From assembly GCF_002077945.1 (NCBI RefSeq), contig NZ_LVYD01000124.1:496001-560000 (forward strand): 64,000 nt of DNA, written 5' to 3'. Below the pieces are notes generated by a model that saw only the letters and a program-made list of their open reading frames with translations, did not search any database and was not told the DNA's origin. The stretch is from Niastella vici (GTDB lineage: Bacteria; Bacteroidota; Bacteroidia; Chitinophagales; Chitinophagaceae). This document shows, piece by piece, positions 33,705 to 45,202 of the stretch (within the stretch, counting starts at the first letter, position 1; each line of letters opens with the position of its first letter). The position numbers and the translations under genes are program-made.

Positions 33705-34661
33705 TTATTTATCTGGATCCGCTTTCGCCCATTTTTTTGCCATTTCCAGGGTATCATCGGCAGTGATTGTATCGTCTTTTACTAATACATTGGGAATAAT
33801 TTTATCCTTATACACCTTCTTTTTTCTGTCAGCAGCATAAGATGTGGCCAATTGCAAGATTGTTCCATTAGAAAGAGTAAATGTAAAATTAGCTGTTGTG
33901 TAACCCGCAGAAGGCTGGCCGAAAGTTTTTACATTCGGTAAGCCGAGAAACGAGATAGCTGTCATTTCACCGCTACTTGCTGTAAAAGAATCAATGAGCA
34001 CAGCTATGGGCGATGCCAGCTTTTTTATCTTGTAGAACTTTCCCGTCCCCATCATGCCCCGCCCGTACGAGTACCATTTTAATTTTTTCTTTTTTGAAGA
34101 TACCCAATAACCTGCTACGCCATCCTTTATCAAGGCATTCAAACCGGCCAGCATAGGCCACATATTGCCTCCTGTATTGCCTCTCAGGTCTACGATCCAC
34201 GCAGTGATATCGTTCTCCAAATCCAGTTTTTTTATGAGTTGCTGAATGGTATCTCTGTAAGCATTATTCATTTGTTCGTTAAAAGACATGAATGCAGGGA
34301 TTTTAATGTATCCTGTATGTTCATCAAAAAGCTGTGCATGGACCGGTTTTGGCTGAACTGAACCGGTGTTTAATTTTTCTACTCCCGGTTTATCAATAAA
34401 GAAACTATGCTTATCGCCGTTTGTCCTTAACGTTTTTACAATATAATTTAATACCGGTTTGCAACTATCAATAGTAGTTATATTCATGGAAAGATCAGTT
34501 ACGTCCTTCTCGTATTTGGCCCAGTCAATTTGCCTGGCTACAATACTATTATTTTTTATGATACTGGTTATTTCGGTTATATATTTAGTAACCGCGGCGC
34601 TTTGAGAAAATGCGCCCAGATGCCACCAACAAAGTAGGATTGTTACGGTATATTTATTCAT
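33705..34661 (-). CDS. S41 family peptidase (C-terminal processing type), secreted
   Basis: A 318-residue protease with a signal peptide (cleavage near A-F-S-Q, residue 20). The S41 core begins G-Y-I-K-I-P-A near 117, with D-L-R-G-N-T-G-G near 159 and the catalytic Ser in T-A-S-S-G-E near 227-232. A PDZ domain is missing, unlike Prc/CtpA, so it resembles the smaller Bacteroidota S41 hydrolases of unknown substrate. It stands alone between the propeller lipoprotein and the nucleoside-hydrolase-like gene (102 bp gap upstream). Confidence 0.87.
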   Translation of the reverse strand: MNKYTVTILLCWWHLGAFSQSAAVTKYITEITSIIKNNSIVARQIDWAKYEKDVTDLSMNITTIDSCKPVLNYIVKTLRTNGDKHSFFIDKPGVEKLNTGSVQPKPVHAQLFDEHTGYIKIPAFMSFNEQMNNAYRDTIQQLIKKLDLENDITAWIVDLRGNTGGNMWPMLAGLNALIKDGVAGYWVSSKKKKLKWYSYGRGMMGTGKFYKIKKLASPIAVLIDSFTASSGEMTAISFLGLPNVKTFGQPSAGYTTANFTFTLSNGTILQLATSYAADRKKKVYKDKIIPNVLVKDDTITADDTLEMAKKWAKADPDK

Positions 34662-34763
34662 TCAATATGTTCATTTTAGATTTACCTGAATAAAGAGCGT
34701 TTCATATAATAAAACTCACTATTAAGACTAACCCAAACCTAGTAAAAAAATATAAGATTGCGC

Positions 34764-35813
34764 TCATTTACCCAAATGCAGAAATGCCATCTTCGCATAG
34801 AAATCTTCCAGCATCAACCGGATGTCGAGATCGGTATAAACCCTGATATTGCGTCCTTCATGGTTAGTCATGTACTGCCCGGCATCATTGATCTTCGGCG
34901 CCTGAACAATTACATATTTGCAGGAGGAAGGATCAGCTTCCCAACCAGACTGTAACGCGGTTAATAGTACCAGTGGGCTATCGCCCAGCACATAAGCCTC
35001 TCCTAATGTGCGGTTCGATTGTATCAGGATCCTTTCAATTCTTTCTACCAGTAATTTTCCGGTTTCTCCTTTGTCCCCCACCCTATGCAACAATTCATAA
35101 TAGGAAACCAGGGCCTGCCGGTATGCATTGCGGGGCACCTGCCAAAATGAAATGTTCGATATATTGAAAATAACCTGTCCGGCTTTGACATCTATACCCA
35201 GATTATATTCTATGTTTTGATAATGGGGCGGCGGTATCGCCAACCCACCATACTCCGGACCACCAATCCAGATCAGTTTTATTTTTTCTGCAATCTTCGG
35301 TTCCATTAAGTAGGCGCTGGCAATATTGGTAAGCCCAGCACCACAAACTACATACAGTGGCATTTTGGTATCATCGCGCATTGCTTCACGCACTATTGCA
35401 TTGGCCCCTTCTGACGAAACAGGGGTTTTTAAATCGGTCAATCCAGTCTCAGCTCCATTGTATACGGGCGGCGCATCTTTTAATCCCAATGTTTTTAATA
35501 CTTCCTTCGCCTGTTCACAAGCATAAGCGGCTGTGCCAGGTGAATTATAAAAACCGCCTTTATAAAGATGTGATCCAATAATTGCCTTTACTTCAACCGA
35601 TGGAGATAAAACCTGATGCACCAATTGAAACAATCCATCCGGATCACCGCCAAAATCATTGTCAATGATCACCCTTGCCCGCGGCGCCACTGCATTTTTT
35701 ACAGCGACACTATTATCCAATTGTGCATTTGAAATAAATTGTGAAAAGCAGATACCCAGAAGTAATGTAAGTCGGGATGCCAAATTCGTAGCATTTCGGC
35801 GGCCTGATCTCAT
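34764..35813 (-). CDS. nucleoside hydrolase-like protein, secreted
   Basis: About 349 residues. A signal peptide (L-T-L-L-L-G-I-C-F-S near 15-24, cleavage near S-N-A-Q) is followed by an inosine-uridine nucleoside hydrolase fold with the calcium-binding N-terminal motif I-D-N-D-F-G-G-D-P-D-G near 48-58. G-A-G-L-T-N-I-A near 165 is also typical. The enzymes split N-glycosidic bonds of nucleosides; export suggests scavenging outside the cytoplasm. The ATG at 35813 is preferred over an in-frame start at 35909, because a near-consensus -7 box (35824-35831) lies between them. Confidence 0.82.
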   Translation of the reverse strand: MRSGRRNATNLASRLTLLLGICFSQFISNAQLDNSVAVKNAVAPRARVIIDNDFGGDPDGLFQLVHQVLSPSVEVKAIIGSHLYKGGFYNSPGTAAYACEQAKEVLKTLGLKDAPPVYNGAETGLTDLKTPVSSEGANAIVREAMRDDTKMPLYVVCGAGLTNIASAYLMEPKIAEKIKLIWIGGPEYGGLAIPPPHYQNIEYNLGIDVKAGQVIFNISNISFWQVPRNAYRQALVSYYELLHRVGDKGETGKLLVERIERILIQSNRTLGEAYVLGDSPLVLLTALQSGWEADPSSCKYVIVQAPKINDAGQYMTNHEGRNIRVYTDLDIRLMLEDFYAKMAFLHLGK

Positions 35814-35823
35814 TTTTTGACAA

Positions 35824-35831
35824 GAAAGATA
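35824..35831 (-). promoter_or_regulatory. near-consensus promoter box for the nucleoside hydrolase-like gene
   Basis: Minus-strand TATCTTTC differs from TAnnTTTG only in the last base and ends 10 bp before the ATG at 35813. Confidence 0.35.
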
Positions 35832-35967
35832 CCTAAATAATGCTTCGAACCCAAATATACCCCGGCTGGGCCGATGAGGAAAACAGCCGGAAACAATACT
35901 GATAATCAAACAAATACGCCAACCATGTATTATTTACACCCATTCAAATGGATAGCTTTTATCAATT

Positions 35968-36008
35968 AAACTCCTAAAAACTCCTAATTTCGTAAAAATT
36001 AGGAGTTT
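35968..36008 (+). promoter_or_regulatory. palindromic operator/hairpin before the Fic gene
   Basis: AAACTCCTAATTT (35978-35990) and AAATTAGGAGTTT (35996-36008) are perfect 13-bp arms around CGTAA. A further AAACTCCTA half site lies at 35968-35976. The right arm ends 2 bp before the ATG at 36011. A TAATTTCG box, one base off consensus, sits inside the palindrome. As DNA it could bind a dimeric repressor; as RNA the stem would mask the ribosome entry site. Confidence 0.7.
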
Positions 36009-36010
36009 CT

Positions 36011-37333
36011 ATGAAGGTTCCGCAAAGACCTCCTTATACCGGTAAATTTGATTACAGAGAAATCCTGGATGATCTTGTTGAAAAAGGCAAATTTCAAGCC
36101 TTTCATGATCTCATTCAGAACGAGTATTATTATTGGGATAAGTGGAAATACATTGCGCAGGACTGGAAATATGACAGCAAAAAGTTGTGGTATGCAGTAA
36201 AAGCAAACCGTCTTTCGCATAACGTATTAAAGCCATTTGGAACTGACGGGTTATCTTTTGAAATAAGAGTACCTGCTATCATACAGCAATATTTACACGA
36301 ATTTGATCTGAATTTGGTGGGTCCATTACAGCGTGATAATATAATTCCATCACAGGAAAGAGACCGGTACTTAATCAGTTCGTTGATGGAGGAAGCAATT
36401 GCCTCCAGCCAACTGGAAGGAGCGGCCACTTCCAGGAAAGTGGCAAAAGAAATGTTGGAAAATAACCGGAAGCCGCAAAATCATTCCGAACAAATGATCC
36501 TGAATAATTACCTGGCAATGAAATGGATCGTTGAACATGCCCAGGAAAATTTAACCCTATCAAACCTCCGGCAATTACACCGCATTCTTACAGAGAAAAC
36601 ATTGTCTAATGAAAGTGAATCAGGCGCTTTCCGTCAGGACAACGAAATTAAAGTGGTGGATACACAAACAGGTGATATCTTACATTCGCCTCCCTCCTTT
36701 GAGCAATTGGATACACTCATGGAGCGGTTTTGCCATTTTGCCAACGATAAGGATAAAACTCCTTTTTTTATCCATCCAATCTATAAAGCCATCATTTTAC
36801 ATTTCCTGATAGGCTACATTCACCCATTCGTAGACGGGAACGGAAGAACTGCACGCACGATCTTTTACTGGCACCTTCTTAAAAAGGACTACTGGCTGAT
36901 TGAATACCTGTCTGTTTCACGGATCATATTGTCTTCAAAATCGCAGTATGCAAAAGCTTATTTACACACTGAATTTGACAGCAATGACCTTACTTATTTT
37001 GCGATCTATAATTTACATTGCATACACCGGGCATTGGACGACCTGAAAAAATACATAGAGAGAAAAAGATCAGAAAAACACCAGGTGATCGCTATGCTGC
37101 GGAATACAGCTTTCAATGACCGACAGATAGCCATCATCCAGGATATTATTCAGGATGGCACATCCGTATTTAGTGTTCAACAAATGGAGAACCGGTTTAA
37201 TGTAAGTAATCAAACTGCAAGAAATGACCTTAATGAACTCGTAGAAAAGAAGATCTTACAAACCCGCAAGAGCGGACATAAGATCCAATTCCTTGCGGCT
37301 AAAGACTATTTGAAGCAATTGGGGGTAAAATGA
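36011..37333 (+). CDS. Fic family protein (putative AMP transferase) with winged helix
   Basis: A 440-residue Fic protein. The active-site motif H-P-F-V-D-G-N-G-R-T-A-R is at about 275-286 with catalytic His275. An N-terminal inhibitory helix motif S-S-Q-L-E-G lies near 136-141, making it a class II Fic whose Glu blocks ATP binding until released. The C-terminal 60 residues form a winged helix (V-S-N-Q-T-A-R-N-D-L). This matches the common SoFic-like architecture, in which the helix may bind the gene's own promoter. The perfect palindrome directly before the start supports autoregulation. Targets are unknown. A DUF434 gene follows 23 bp later. Confidence 0.93.
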   Translation: MKVPQRPPYTGKFDYREILDDLVEKGKFQAFHDLIQNEYYYWDKWKYIAQDWKYDSKKLWYAVKANRLSHNVLKPFGTDGLSFEIRVPAIIQQYLHEFDLNLVGPLQRDNIIPSQERDRYLISSLMEEAIASSQLEGAATSRKVAKEMLENNRKPQNHSEQMILNNYLAMKWIVEHAQENLTLSNLRQLHRILTEKTLSNESESGAFRQDNEIKVVDTQTGDILHSPPSFEQLDTLMERFCHFANDKDKTPFFIHPIYKAIILHFLIGYIHPFVDGNGRTARTIFYWHLLKKDYWLIEYLSVSRIILSSKSQYAKAYLHTEFDSNDLTYFAIYNLHCIHRALDDLKKYIERKRSEKHQVIAMLRNTAFNDRQIAIIQDIIQDGTSVFSVQQMENRFNVSNQTARNDLNELVEKKILQTRKSGHKIQFLAAKDYLKQLGVK

Positions 37334-37356
37334 ATTAAAAAATAGGTTTATCAAAA

Positions 37357-38094
37357 ATGAATGAACCACGGAACACCAAAGAAAATACTATAACTGATAA
37401 TTTATTGTTCGGTCAGCAACAGGAACAGCACAAAATATTGCAGGCGCTGCAAGATATGTATTACCTGCTCAACAGGAACTATCCGCTCAAAGCATCCCTG
37501 GCACTGGCAGGCAACAGGTATCAACTGGTTAAACGCCAACTCCAGGCGTTACAGGGAATGGCTTGTTCTGAAGAGGAGATCAGGAAACGAAAAGTAAAAG
37601 AGCTGCAACCTGCTGCAATGAAGAATCAAACCATCTTCCTCGATGGCTTTAATATCCTGATCCTGGTGGAAACAGCATTATCTGGTGGTTTTGTATTTGA
37701 AGGCCTGGATGGTTGTTACCGCGATATTTCCTCGGTTCATGGTAATTACAGAACAGTAGCAAATACCGAAGAGGCGTTGCTCATTATAGGAACAACGCTT
37801 CAACAATTGCAATTGCATAAAGTGATCTGGGTATTTGATGCGCCTGTAAGCAACAGCGGTAAACTAAAAGCCACCTGCTATGAAATAGCCGGTAAACACC
37901 ATTTTCCCTGGGAGATCAGGCTGGAAAATGATCCTGATAAATATTTAATCGACAATAACGGGTTAATATGCAGTGCTGATGCAGGGGTGCTTAATGAATG
38001 TAAGTCCTGGTTCAACCTGGGCGCATTGATCATCAACAATTCGCCGGGCATAAAACTTCTTCGGTTAAGTGAACTGAACCTCCCTTACAGGTAA
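37357..38094 (+). CDS. DUF434 domain-containing protein
   Basis: A 245-residue cytosolic protein with a DUF434-type N-terminus (L-L-N-R-N-Y-P-L-K-A-S-L near 36-47, then G-N-R-Y-Q-L near 51) and a C-terminal half beginning F-L-D-G-F-N-I-L-I near 92, an acidic strand suggestive of a PIN/NYN-like nuclease fold with further acidic residues in W-V-F-D-A-P near 158. The function of the family is not established. It lies 23 bp after the Fic gene on the same strand and is probably cotranscribed. Confidence 0.75.
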   Translation: MNEPRNTKENTITDNLLFGQQQEQHKILQALQDMYYLLNRNYPLKASLALAGNRYQLVKRQLQALQGMACSEEEIRKRKVKELQPAAMKNQTIFLDGFNILILVETALSGGFVFEGLDGCYRDISSVHGNYRTVANTEEALLIIGTTLQQLQLHKVIWVFDAPVSNSGKLKATCYEIAGKHHFPWEIRLENDPDKYLIDNNGLICSADAGVLNECKSWFNLGALIINNSPGIKLLRLSELNLPYR

Positions 38095-38458
38095 GTTACC
38101 CCCCTTTTCCCCCACCCCAAAAAGGTGAAAACCTCCTTTAATTACCCCGATTTCCCCTGCCCTTCCGCGGAAGCAAATTATACTTTAGCAATTATAAAAA
38201 TCATATTATGAAAAACACAATCCCCCGGGATTCGTTGACCTATATTATAGGCAGCGACAAACTCATAGAAACTCCGGAAACGAAGAAAGGAAACCAATGT
38301 ACCCTCCTTTCCGAAAAAAAACTTTTTTACCAAATTCGTCGAACAATCAATCAATCTCCCATGTTACTTCCTGGTTAATTAAAACCAGACTCTTCTTCCC
38401 TATTAAATTTGGAAGCGGAAACAGGTGATCTATTACTGCTATGATAAAAAAATAGTCT
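38095..38458. other. 364-bp gap between the DUF434 and AraC genes
   Basis: The first 70 bp hold C-runs and A-runs with no stable hairpin. A TACTTTAG element near 38182 and the small frame at 38208-38378 fill the middle. No other structure was recognised. Confidence 0.4.
38208..38378 (+). CDS. possible 56-residue hypothetical protein
   Basis: An ATG frame of 56 codons begins M-K-N-T-I-P-R-D-S-L and ends in L-L-P-G. A TACTTTAG box, one base from the -7 consensus, lies about 20 bp upstream. No motif or membrane segment is seen. It is listed only because the gap is long and a promoter-like box precedes it; the AraC gene starts 80 bp after it. Confidence 0.25.
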   Translation: MKNTIPRDSLTYIIGSDKLIETPETKKGNQCTLLSEKKLFYQIRRTINQSPMLLPG

Positions 38459-39358
38459 ATGAAGACTACTACTGTATACCTGCCTACCATGACTATGAAG
38501 GACATGAATGAATTTAACGATCATTCCTGGCACATGGACGGCCTGCGGGTATTGTTTAGCAAACCGGAACGTAAAAAAGAAATCCTTCACTACCCATTCA
38601 GGTCCGATTCGTACTGGATTGCGCTGGTCATGCATGGCTCGCTCACAATCCAATTGAATGGTGAAGAGCAGGTAGTGCATGAGAACAGCATCCTGATCAT
38701 TCCGCCGCACGTAGTGCGCCAGTTTGATGATACACACGCTAACTGTAAAGCAGCCTGTGTGGCATTTACGCCCGACTTTATGCTCGATACCGGCCTTTCA
38801 CAAAGGCACATCGATCTGTTCGAATACCTGTTCAATAGCCGCAGTACACATATCAGGCTGACGCCCGAAGACACTGCCCGGTTCCTGAATGTGATCACCC
38901 TGTTGCGCGAAAAAAATTTCTCCCAGGAACACCATCCCTTTGCCGCCGAGGTTATCCGTCACTTCTTTAATGTATTCCAGTTTGAGCTGGCCGGTCTTTA
39001 CCACAAATATTCAAATCAGAAAAAGACGGTACATGATCACAAAGAGGAGATCTTATGGCGGTTCCTTGCCTTACTATCGAAACACGTTAAAACCGAACGC
39101 AACCTGTTATTTTATGCCAACAGATTGTATGTAACCCCCAAATACCTTACGCAAACAGTAAAGAAGCTCACCGGTAAAACAGCCGGCAAATATATTGATG
39201 ACCTCGTGATCGTGGAAGCCAAGAATTTACTGCGCGATCCCTCATTGACCATTGCACAGGTAGCAGATCTGCTTTACTTCAGCGACCAGTTCTTCTTCAG
39301 CAAATTTTTTAAACGCTATACCGGAATTACGCCTTCTGACTATAGAAAAAGCGTTTAA
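38459..39358 (+). CDS. AraC family transcriptional regulator
   Basis: A 299-residue regulator with a cupin-like N-terminal domain (about 25-110, with P-P-H-V-V-R-Q-F near 81) and the AraC DNA-binding domain at 200-298, including T-I-A-Q-V-A-D-L-L-Y-F and F-S-K-F-F-K-R-Y-T-G. It is the last gene before the promoter of the sphingolipid operon, 259 bp away on the same strand, and so is a candidate controller of it, though nothing in the sequence proves this. Several ATGs within the first 16 codons are possible starts. Confidence 0.9.
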   Translation: MKTTTVYLPTMTMKDMNEFNDHSWHMDGLRVLFSKPERKKEILHYPFRSDSYWIALVMHGSLTIQLNGEEQVVHENSILIIPPHVVRQFDDTHANCKAACVAFTPDFMLDTGLSQRHIDLFEYLFNSRSTHIRLTPEDTARFLNVITLLREKNFSQEHHPFAAEVIRHFFNVFQFELAGLYHKYSNQKKTVHDHKEEILWRFLALLSKHVKTERNLLFYANRLYVTPKYLTQTVKKLTGKTAGKYIDDLVIVEAKNLLRDPSLTIAQVADLLYFSDQFFFSKFFKRYTGITPSDYRKSV

Positions 39359-39547
39359 GTAGAATTTTATACATCCCTTTTAGACATACCCATGCAGGCG
39401 CATACACAAACATTATGCATGGATCTTGCAATCGTTATATTGACGCAATACAAGCGTGAACAGGCTTTTGTTCACCGAAGGAAAATTTATTTTTTAAATA
39501 ATGCAGGTTGGGAATTTTAGACATATCCCGGAGACTTTCTGACATTG

Positions 39548-39575
39548 TTGTTGTGTGACGCTCTTTTCAACTTTG
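39548..39575 (+). promoter_or_regulatory. promoter of the sphingolipid/inositol-lipid operon
   Basis: TTG at 39548-39550, a 17-bp spacer and CAACTTTG at 39568-39575 (one mismatch from TAnnTTTG). Transcription would start near 39582, about 35 bp before the first gene. No comparable full promoter was noticed inside the following 11 kb. Confidence 0.5.
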
Positions 39576-39598
39576 CATACGAAGATTGGATTCTATAA

Positions 39599-41942
<2,344 letters not shown>

Positions 41943-41946
<4 letters not shown>

Positions 41947-42932
41947 GAGAAAAGGTATTGATAACCGGCGCCAGCGGCTTTATAGGCTTCCATTTAATTG
42001 AAGCGGCGCTGCGCAAAAGGCTCGATGTGTATGCAGCGGTGAGGCCAGGCAGTGATATCGATCACCTCGAAGATTATGATATCCGGTTTTGCGAACTGGA
42101 TTACAGCAATGAGGAACTGCTGGCGAAACAGTTGGCCGACGCCGGTATTACTTATATCGTTCATGCCGCCGGCGCTACACGGGCAGGTTCACAGCAATTG
42201 TACGACAGGGTCAATGCCGATTATGCTTTTACCCTGGCCAGCGCTGCCGTAAAAGGCCTCGGCACCCGTTTGAGAAAATTTGTATTTGTAAGCAGCCTGG
42301 CTGCTGTAGGGCCGCTGAATGACCGCAATGCGTTGATCACGGAAGATACCACACCGGCCCCGGTAACCGCTTACGGCAGAAGCAAGCTGCTGGCCGAGCA
42401 AAAATTAAAAGCGCTGCCATCGCTTCCGTTAGTGGTACTACGGCCCACGGCGGTGTATGGTCCACGTGAGCGGGATATTTTTATTATGCTGCGTTCCATT
42501 CATCGCGGTATAGAACCATATATCGGCCGGGTTCAACAACAGTTAAGCTTCGTGTATGTGAAAGACTTCGCAGCGGTGGCCATTAATTCGTTGTTCACCG
42601 GTCTGTTGCACAGGACGTTCAATATTTCTGATGGCGAGGGCTATGGCCAGTATGAGCTCGCCGGTCTTTCCAAACAAATACTGAACAAAAAAACAATACG
42701 ATTTCACTTGCCATACCCATTGGTCAAAGGGCTTGCCTTTGCCCTGGAAAAAACGAGCCCGCGCGGAAAAACGCCGGTGTTGAACAGGGAGAAGCTGGCT
42801 GAATTAACAGCGGTCAACTGGCAATGCAGTATTGAAAACGCAAAAACGCATTTGGGTTATTCACCGCAGTATTACCTGAAGCAGGGACTTTGGGAAACAT
42901 TACAATGGTACCGTTTAAACAAGTGGTTATAA
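41943..42932 (+). CDS. NAD-dependent epimerase/dehydratase, probable ceramide reductase (CerR-like)
   Basis: A 329-residue extended short-chain dehydrogenase. The dinucleotide motif I-T-G-A-S-G-F-I-G is near 6-14, H-A-A-G-A-T near 73, the catalytic pair in Y-G-R-S-K near 145, and L-R-P-T-A-V-Y-G-P-R near 169. In Caulobacter an epimerase-like CerR reduces the keto group of the acylated product to ceramide; the position directly after the acyltransferase (ATGA overlap) supports the same job. A role as a sugar epimerase cannot be excluded by sequence alone. Confidence 0.8.
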
Positions 42933-42955
42933 TTATATAAGAAAAATTAAGGTTT

Positions 42956-44281
42956 ATGAAAGAACAAATGTTGCCGGCAGAAGGAAAATTAGGTATCCTG
43001 CTTCCTGGCCTGGGCGCTGTAGCCTCTACTATGATCGCAGGAGTTATTGCCAGCAGGAAGGGATTGTCTAAACCAATTGGATCGCTTACACAAACCGGTC
43101 ATATTGAGCTGGGCGAAGGAAAAGGCGACCGTTATCCGCTTATTAAGGATTTTGTGCCCCTGGCATCACTCGACGAGGTGGTTTTTGGTGGTTGGGATAT
43201 TTATGAAGATAACGTATACCAGGCAGCCAGCCATGCGCGGGTACTTGACCAGCATTTGCTGAATGCCATCAGGCCCGAGCTGGAAACTATAAAGCCCATG
43301 AAGGCGGTGTTCGACAGAGATTATGTGAAGAACCTGGATGGTACATTCATTAAGCAATCTGCTACCAAATGGGAGGCGGCCCAGGAACTGATCAGGGATA
43401 TTGAAACGTTCAAAAAAGAAAACAATGTAAGCCGCGTAGTGATCGTATGGACCGGTTCTACCGAGAAGTACCTCGAGCAATCGGCCGTACATGAAACCAT
43501 CGCTTCTTTTGAAGCAGGGTTAAAAAATAATGATGCAGCTATTGCCCCCAGTATGGTGTATGCATATGCAGCAGTGAGCATTGGCGTTCCTTTTATCAAT
43601 GGCGCCCCTAACCTTACGACCGATATTCCCGCCATTGTGCAACTGGCCCGTAAAACAAAGACGCCTATTGGCGGCAAGGATTTTAAAACCGGGCAAACGC
43701 TGATGAAAACGATCGTAGCGCCCGGCCTGGCGGCCCGCTCACTGGGTGTGAACGGCTGGTTCAGCACCAACATCCTCGGTAACCGCGATGGCCTTGTGCT
43801 CGATGATGAAGAGAACTTTAAAACGAAGGAAGTTTCAAAACTGGGCGTACTGGAAGATATTCTGCGTCCCGACCTGCACCCCGATCTGTATGGCGAATTG
43901 TATCACAAGATCCGCATTAATTATTATCCGCCACATGGAGATAATAAGGAGAGCTGGGACAATATCGACATCTTCGGCTGGCTCAATTACCCCATGCAGA
44001 TCAAGATCAATTTCCTTTGCCGCGACTCTATTCTGGCAGCGCCCATTGTATTGGACCTGGCGCTTTTTGCCGACCTGGCCCAACGTGCAGGCATGTACGG
44101 TGTACAGGACTGGTTGTCGTTCTATTTGAAATCACCCCAAACGCAAGCCGGAGAACCTGCAGAGAATGATATATTCAAACAACTGAATACGCTGAAGCAA
44201 ACCTTGCTTGGGATGATGCAGGAACAAACACCGCAGGCGCCGGCCGTAAACCGGGCCAAAGCAACGGAAGCAATTATATGA
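42956..44281 (+). CDS. inositol-3-phosphate synthase
   Basis: A 441-residue myo-inositol-phosphate synthase that cyclises glucose 6-phosphate to inositol 3-phosphate with NAD. The N-terminal dinucleotide region reads L-L-P-G-L-G-A-V-A-S-T near 15-25; the substrate-site motif G-G-K-D-F-K-T-G-Q-T lies near 238-247 and is diagnostic. N-Y-Y-P-P-H-G-D-N near 321 and later K-I-N-F-L-C-R-D-S also fit. It starts 23 bp after CerR and overlaps the PgpA-like gene by ATGA. It supplies the head group for inositol lipids, tying the ceramide genes to inositol. Confidence 0.93.
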   Translation: MKEQMLPAEGKLGILLPGLGAVASTMIAGVIASRKGLSKPIGSLTQTGHIELGEGKGDRYPLIKDFVPLASLDEVVFGGWDIYEDNVYQAASHARVLDQHLLNAIRPELETIKPMKAVFDRDYVKNLDGTFIKQSATKWEAAQELIRDIETFKKENNVSRVVIVWTGSTEKYLEQSAVHETIASFEAGLKNNDAAIAPSMVYAYAAVSIGVPFINGAPNLTTDIPAIVQLARKTKTPIGGKDFKTGQTLMKTIVAPGLAARSLGVNGWFSTNILGNRDGLVLDDEENFKTKEVSKLGVLEDILRPDLHPDLYGELYHKIRINYYPPHGDNKESWDNIDIFGWLNYPMQIKINFLCRDSILAAPIVLDLALFADLAQRAGMYGVQDWLSFYLKSPQTQAGEPAENDIFKQLNTLKQTLLGMMQEQTPQAPAVNRAKATEAII

Positions 44282-44730
44282 GAGCGATTGCCAGCTTCAT
44301 AGCGACTGCAGGCGGTATTGGCTTTCTCGTGAAGGGTGGAGGCACAGCCGCCGCAGTTGTTCTTTGCATAGCCTGGTATTTTTTTCCCATGGGGTATGCC
44401 ACCCAGGCATTGTTGCTGGCAGTGATACTGGCAGCCGGAACCTGGAGCGCCACTAAAATGGAAACCGTATGGGAACACGACAGCAACAGGATTGTAATAG
44501 ATGAAGTGGCAGGAATGATGATAACCCTCGCCTTTTTACCCAATAAGGGCGTGTATATTATTACAGGCTGTATGCTGTTCCGCTTTTTTGATATAGTAAA
44601 ACCATTGGGTATTCGCCGGGCAGAATTATTGCCGCGCGGCATGGGTGTAATGGCCGATGATGTACTGGCAGGTATTTATGCCCATTTGATCTTATGGCTA
44701 TGGGCGGGTATTTCTGATTTAGGGATTTAG
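44278..44730 (+). CDS. PgpA-like membrane phosphatase (probable phosphatidylinositol-phosphate phosphatase)
   Basis: A 150-residue membrane protein of the phosphatidylglycerophosphatase A family with about four hydrophobic segments. The catalytic/metal motif I-D-E-V-A-G-M-M-I near 77-85 corresponds to D-E-x-x-G in E. coli PgpA, and a second acidic site lies in M-A-D-D-V-L-A-G-I near 125. Between inositol phosphate synthase and a CDP-alcohol transferase, it is best read as the enzyme that removes phosphate from phosphatidylinositol phosphate, as proposed for Bacteroides inositol-lipid clusters. A classical PgpA role is the alternative. Confidence 0.85.
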   Translation: MRAIASFIATAGGIGFLVKGGGTAAAVVLCIAWYFFPMGYATQALLLAVILAAGTWSATKMETVWEHDSNRIVIDEVAGMMITLAFLPNKGVYIITGCMLFRFFDIVKPLGIRRAELLPRGMGVMADDVLAGIYAHLILWLWAGISDLGI

Positions 44731-44731
44731 A

Positions 44732-44794
44732 GATTTTGAGATTTGCTTTTGCTAAGCAGCTCAATAGATTGCGAATTCCCTAAATCTCAAAATC
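44732..44794. repeat. inverted AAATCTCAAAATC repeats inside the lipid operon
   Basis: GATTTTGAGATTT (44732-44744) and AAATCTCAAAATC (44782-44794) are perfect 13-bp arms across a 37-nt loop. Further partial copies (AAAATCTCAAAAT) follow to 44811. The structure fills the 91-bp gap between the PgpA-like and GtrA genes and might act as an attenuator or be a dispersed repeat. Confidence 0.55.
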
Positions 44795-44821
44795 CCAAAA
44801 TCTCAAAATTCTTGTATTTCG

Positions 44822-45202
44822 ATGATCACTTTTCTGAAAGCCAATATGGCATCGCTGGCAGCTTCACTAAGTGATCTTTTACTGACCGTGCTGCTGGTTC
44901 AGGGGTGCAAAACAAATGTGGTGATAGCTGCGGCGGCCGGTACGGTAACAGGCGGTATTATAAATTTTTTGATAGGCAGGCATTGGGTTTTCAGGGCAGG
45001 CGATGAAAAAGCAGTAAGGCAACTTTGGAAATATGCGCTGGTATGGGGCGGTAATTTATTATTGAATACGGGTGGTGTATATGTATTGGCCGGTAAGGCC
45101 GGGTTGCATTACACCCTGGCAAAAATAATGACATCGCTGCTGGTTGCTTTCCTGTACAATTATCCCCTGCAAAAGAATTTCGTGTTCAGCAATAATTGGT
45201 AG
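44822..45202 (+). CDS. GtrA family membrane protein
   Basis: A 126-residue protein with four membrane helices and the GtrA signature G-x-I-x-N-F-x-x-x-R-H-W-V-F near 46-59 and F-L-Y-N-Y-P-L-Q-K near 112-120. GtrA proteins are thought to flip polyprenyl-linked sugars or related lipids across the inner membrane. In this operon it could flip an inositol- or sugar-linked lipid. Its stop abuts the start of the DUF5686 gene with no gap. Confidence 0.88.
   Translation: MITFLKANMASLAASLSDLLLTVLLVQGCKTNVVIAAAAGTVTGGIINFLIGRHWVFRAGDEKAVRQLWKYALVWGGNLLLNTGGVYVLAGKAGLHYTLAKIMTSLLVAFLYNYPLQKNFVFSNNW

Noticed and set aside
37357-38094. DUF434 gene as antitoxin to the Fic protein
   Set aside because: Fic antitoxins are small and carry the inhibitory helix; here that helix is within the Fic protein itself and the neighbour is a 245-residue DUF434 protein.
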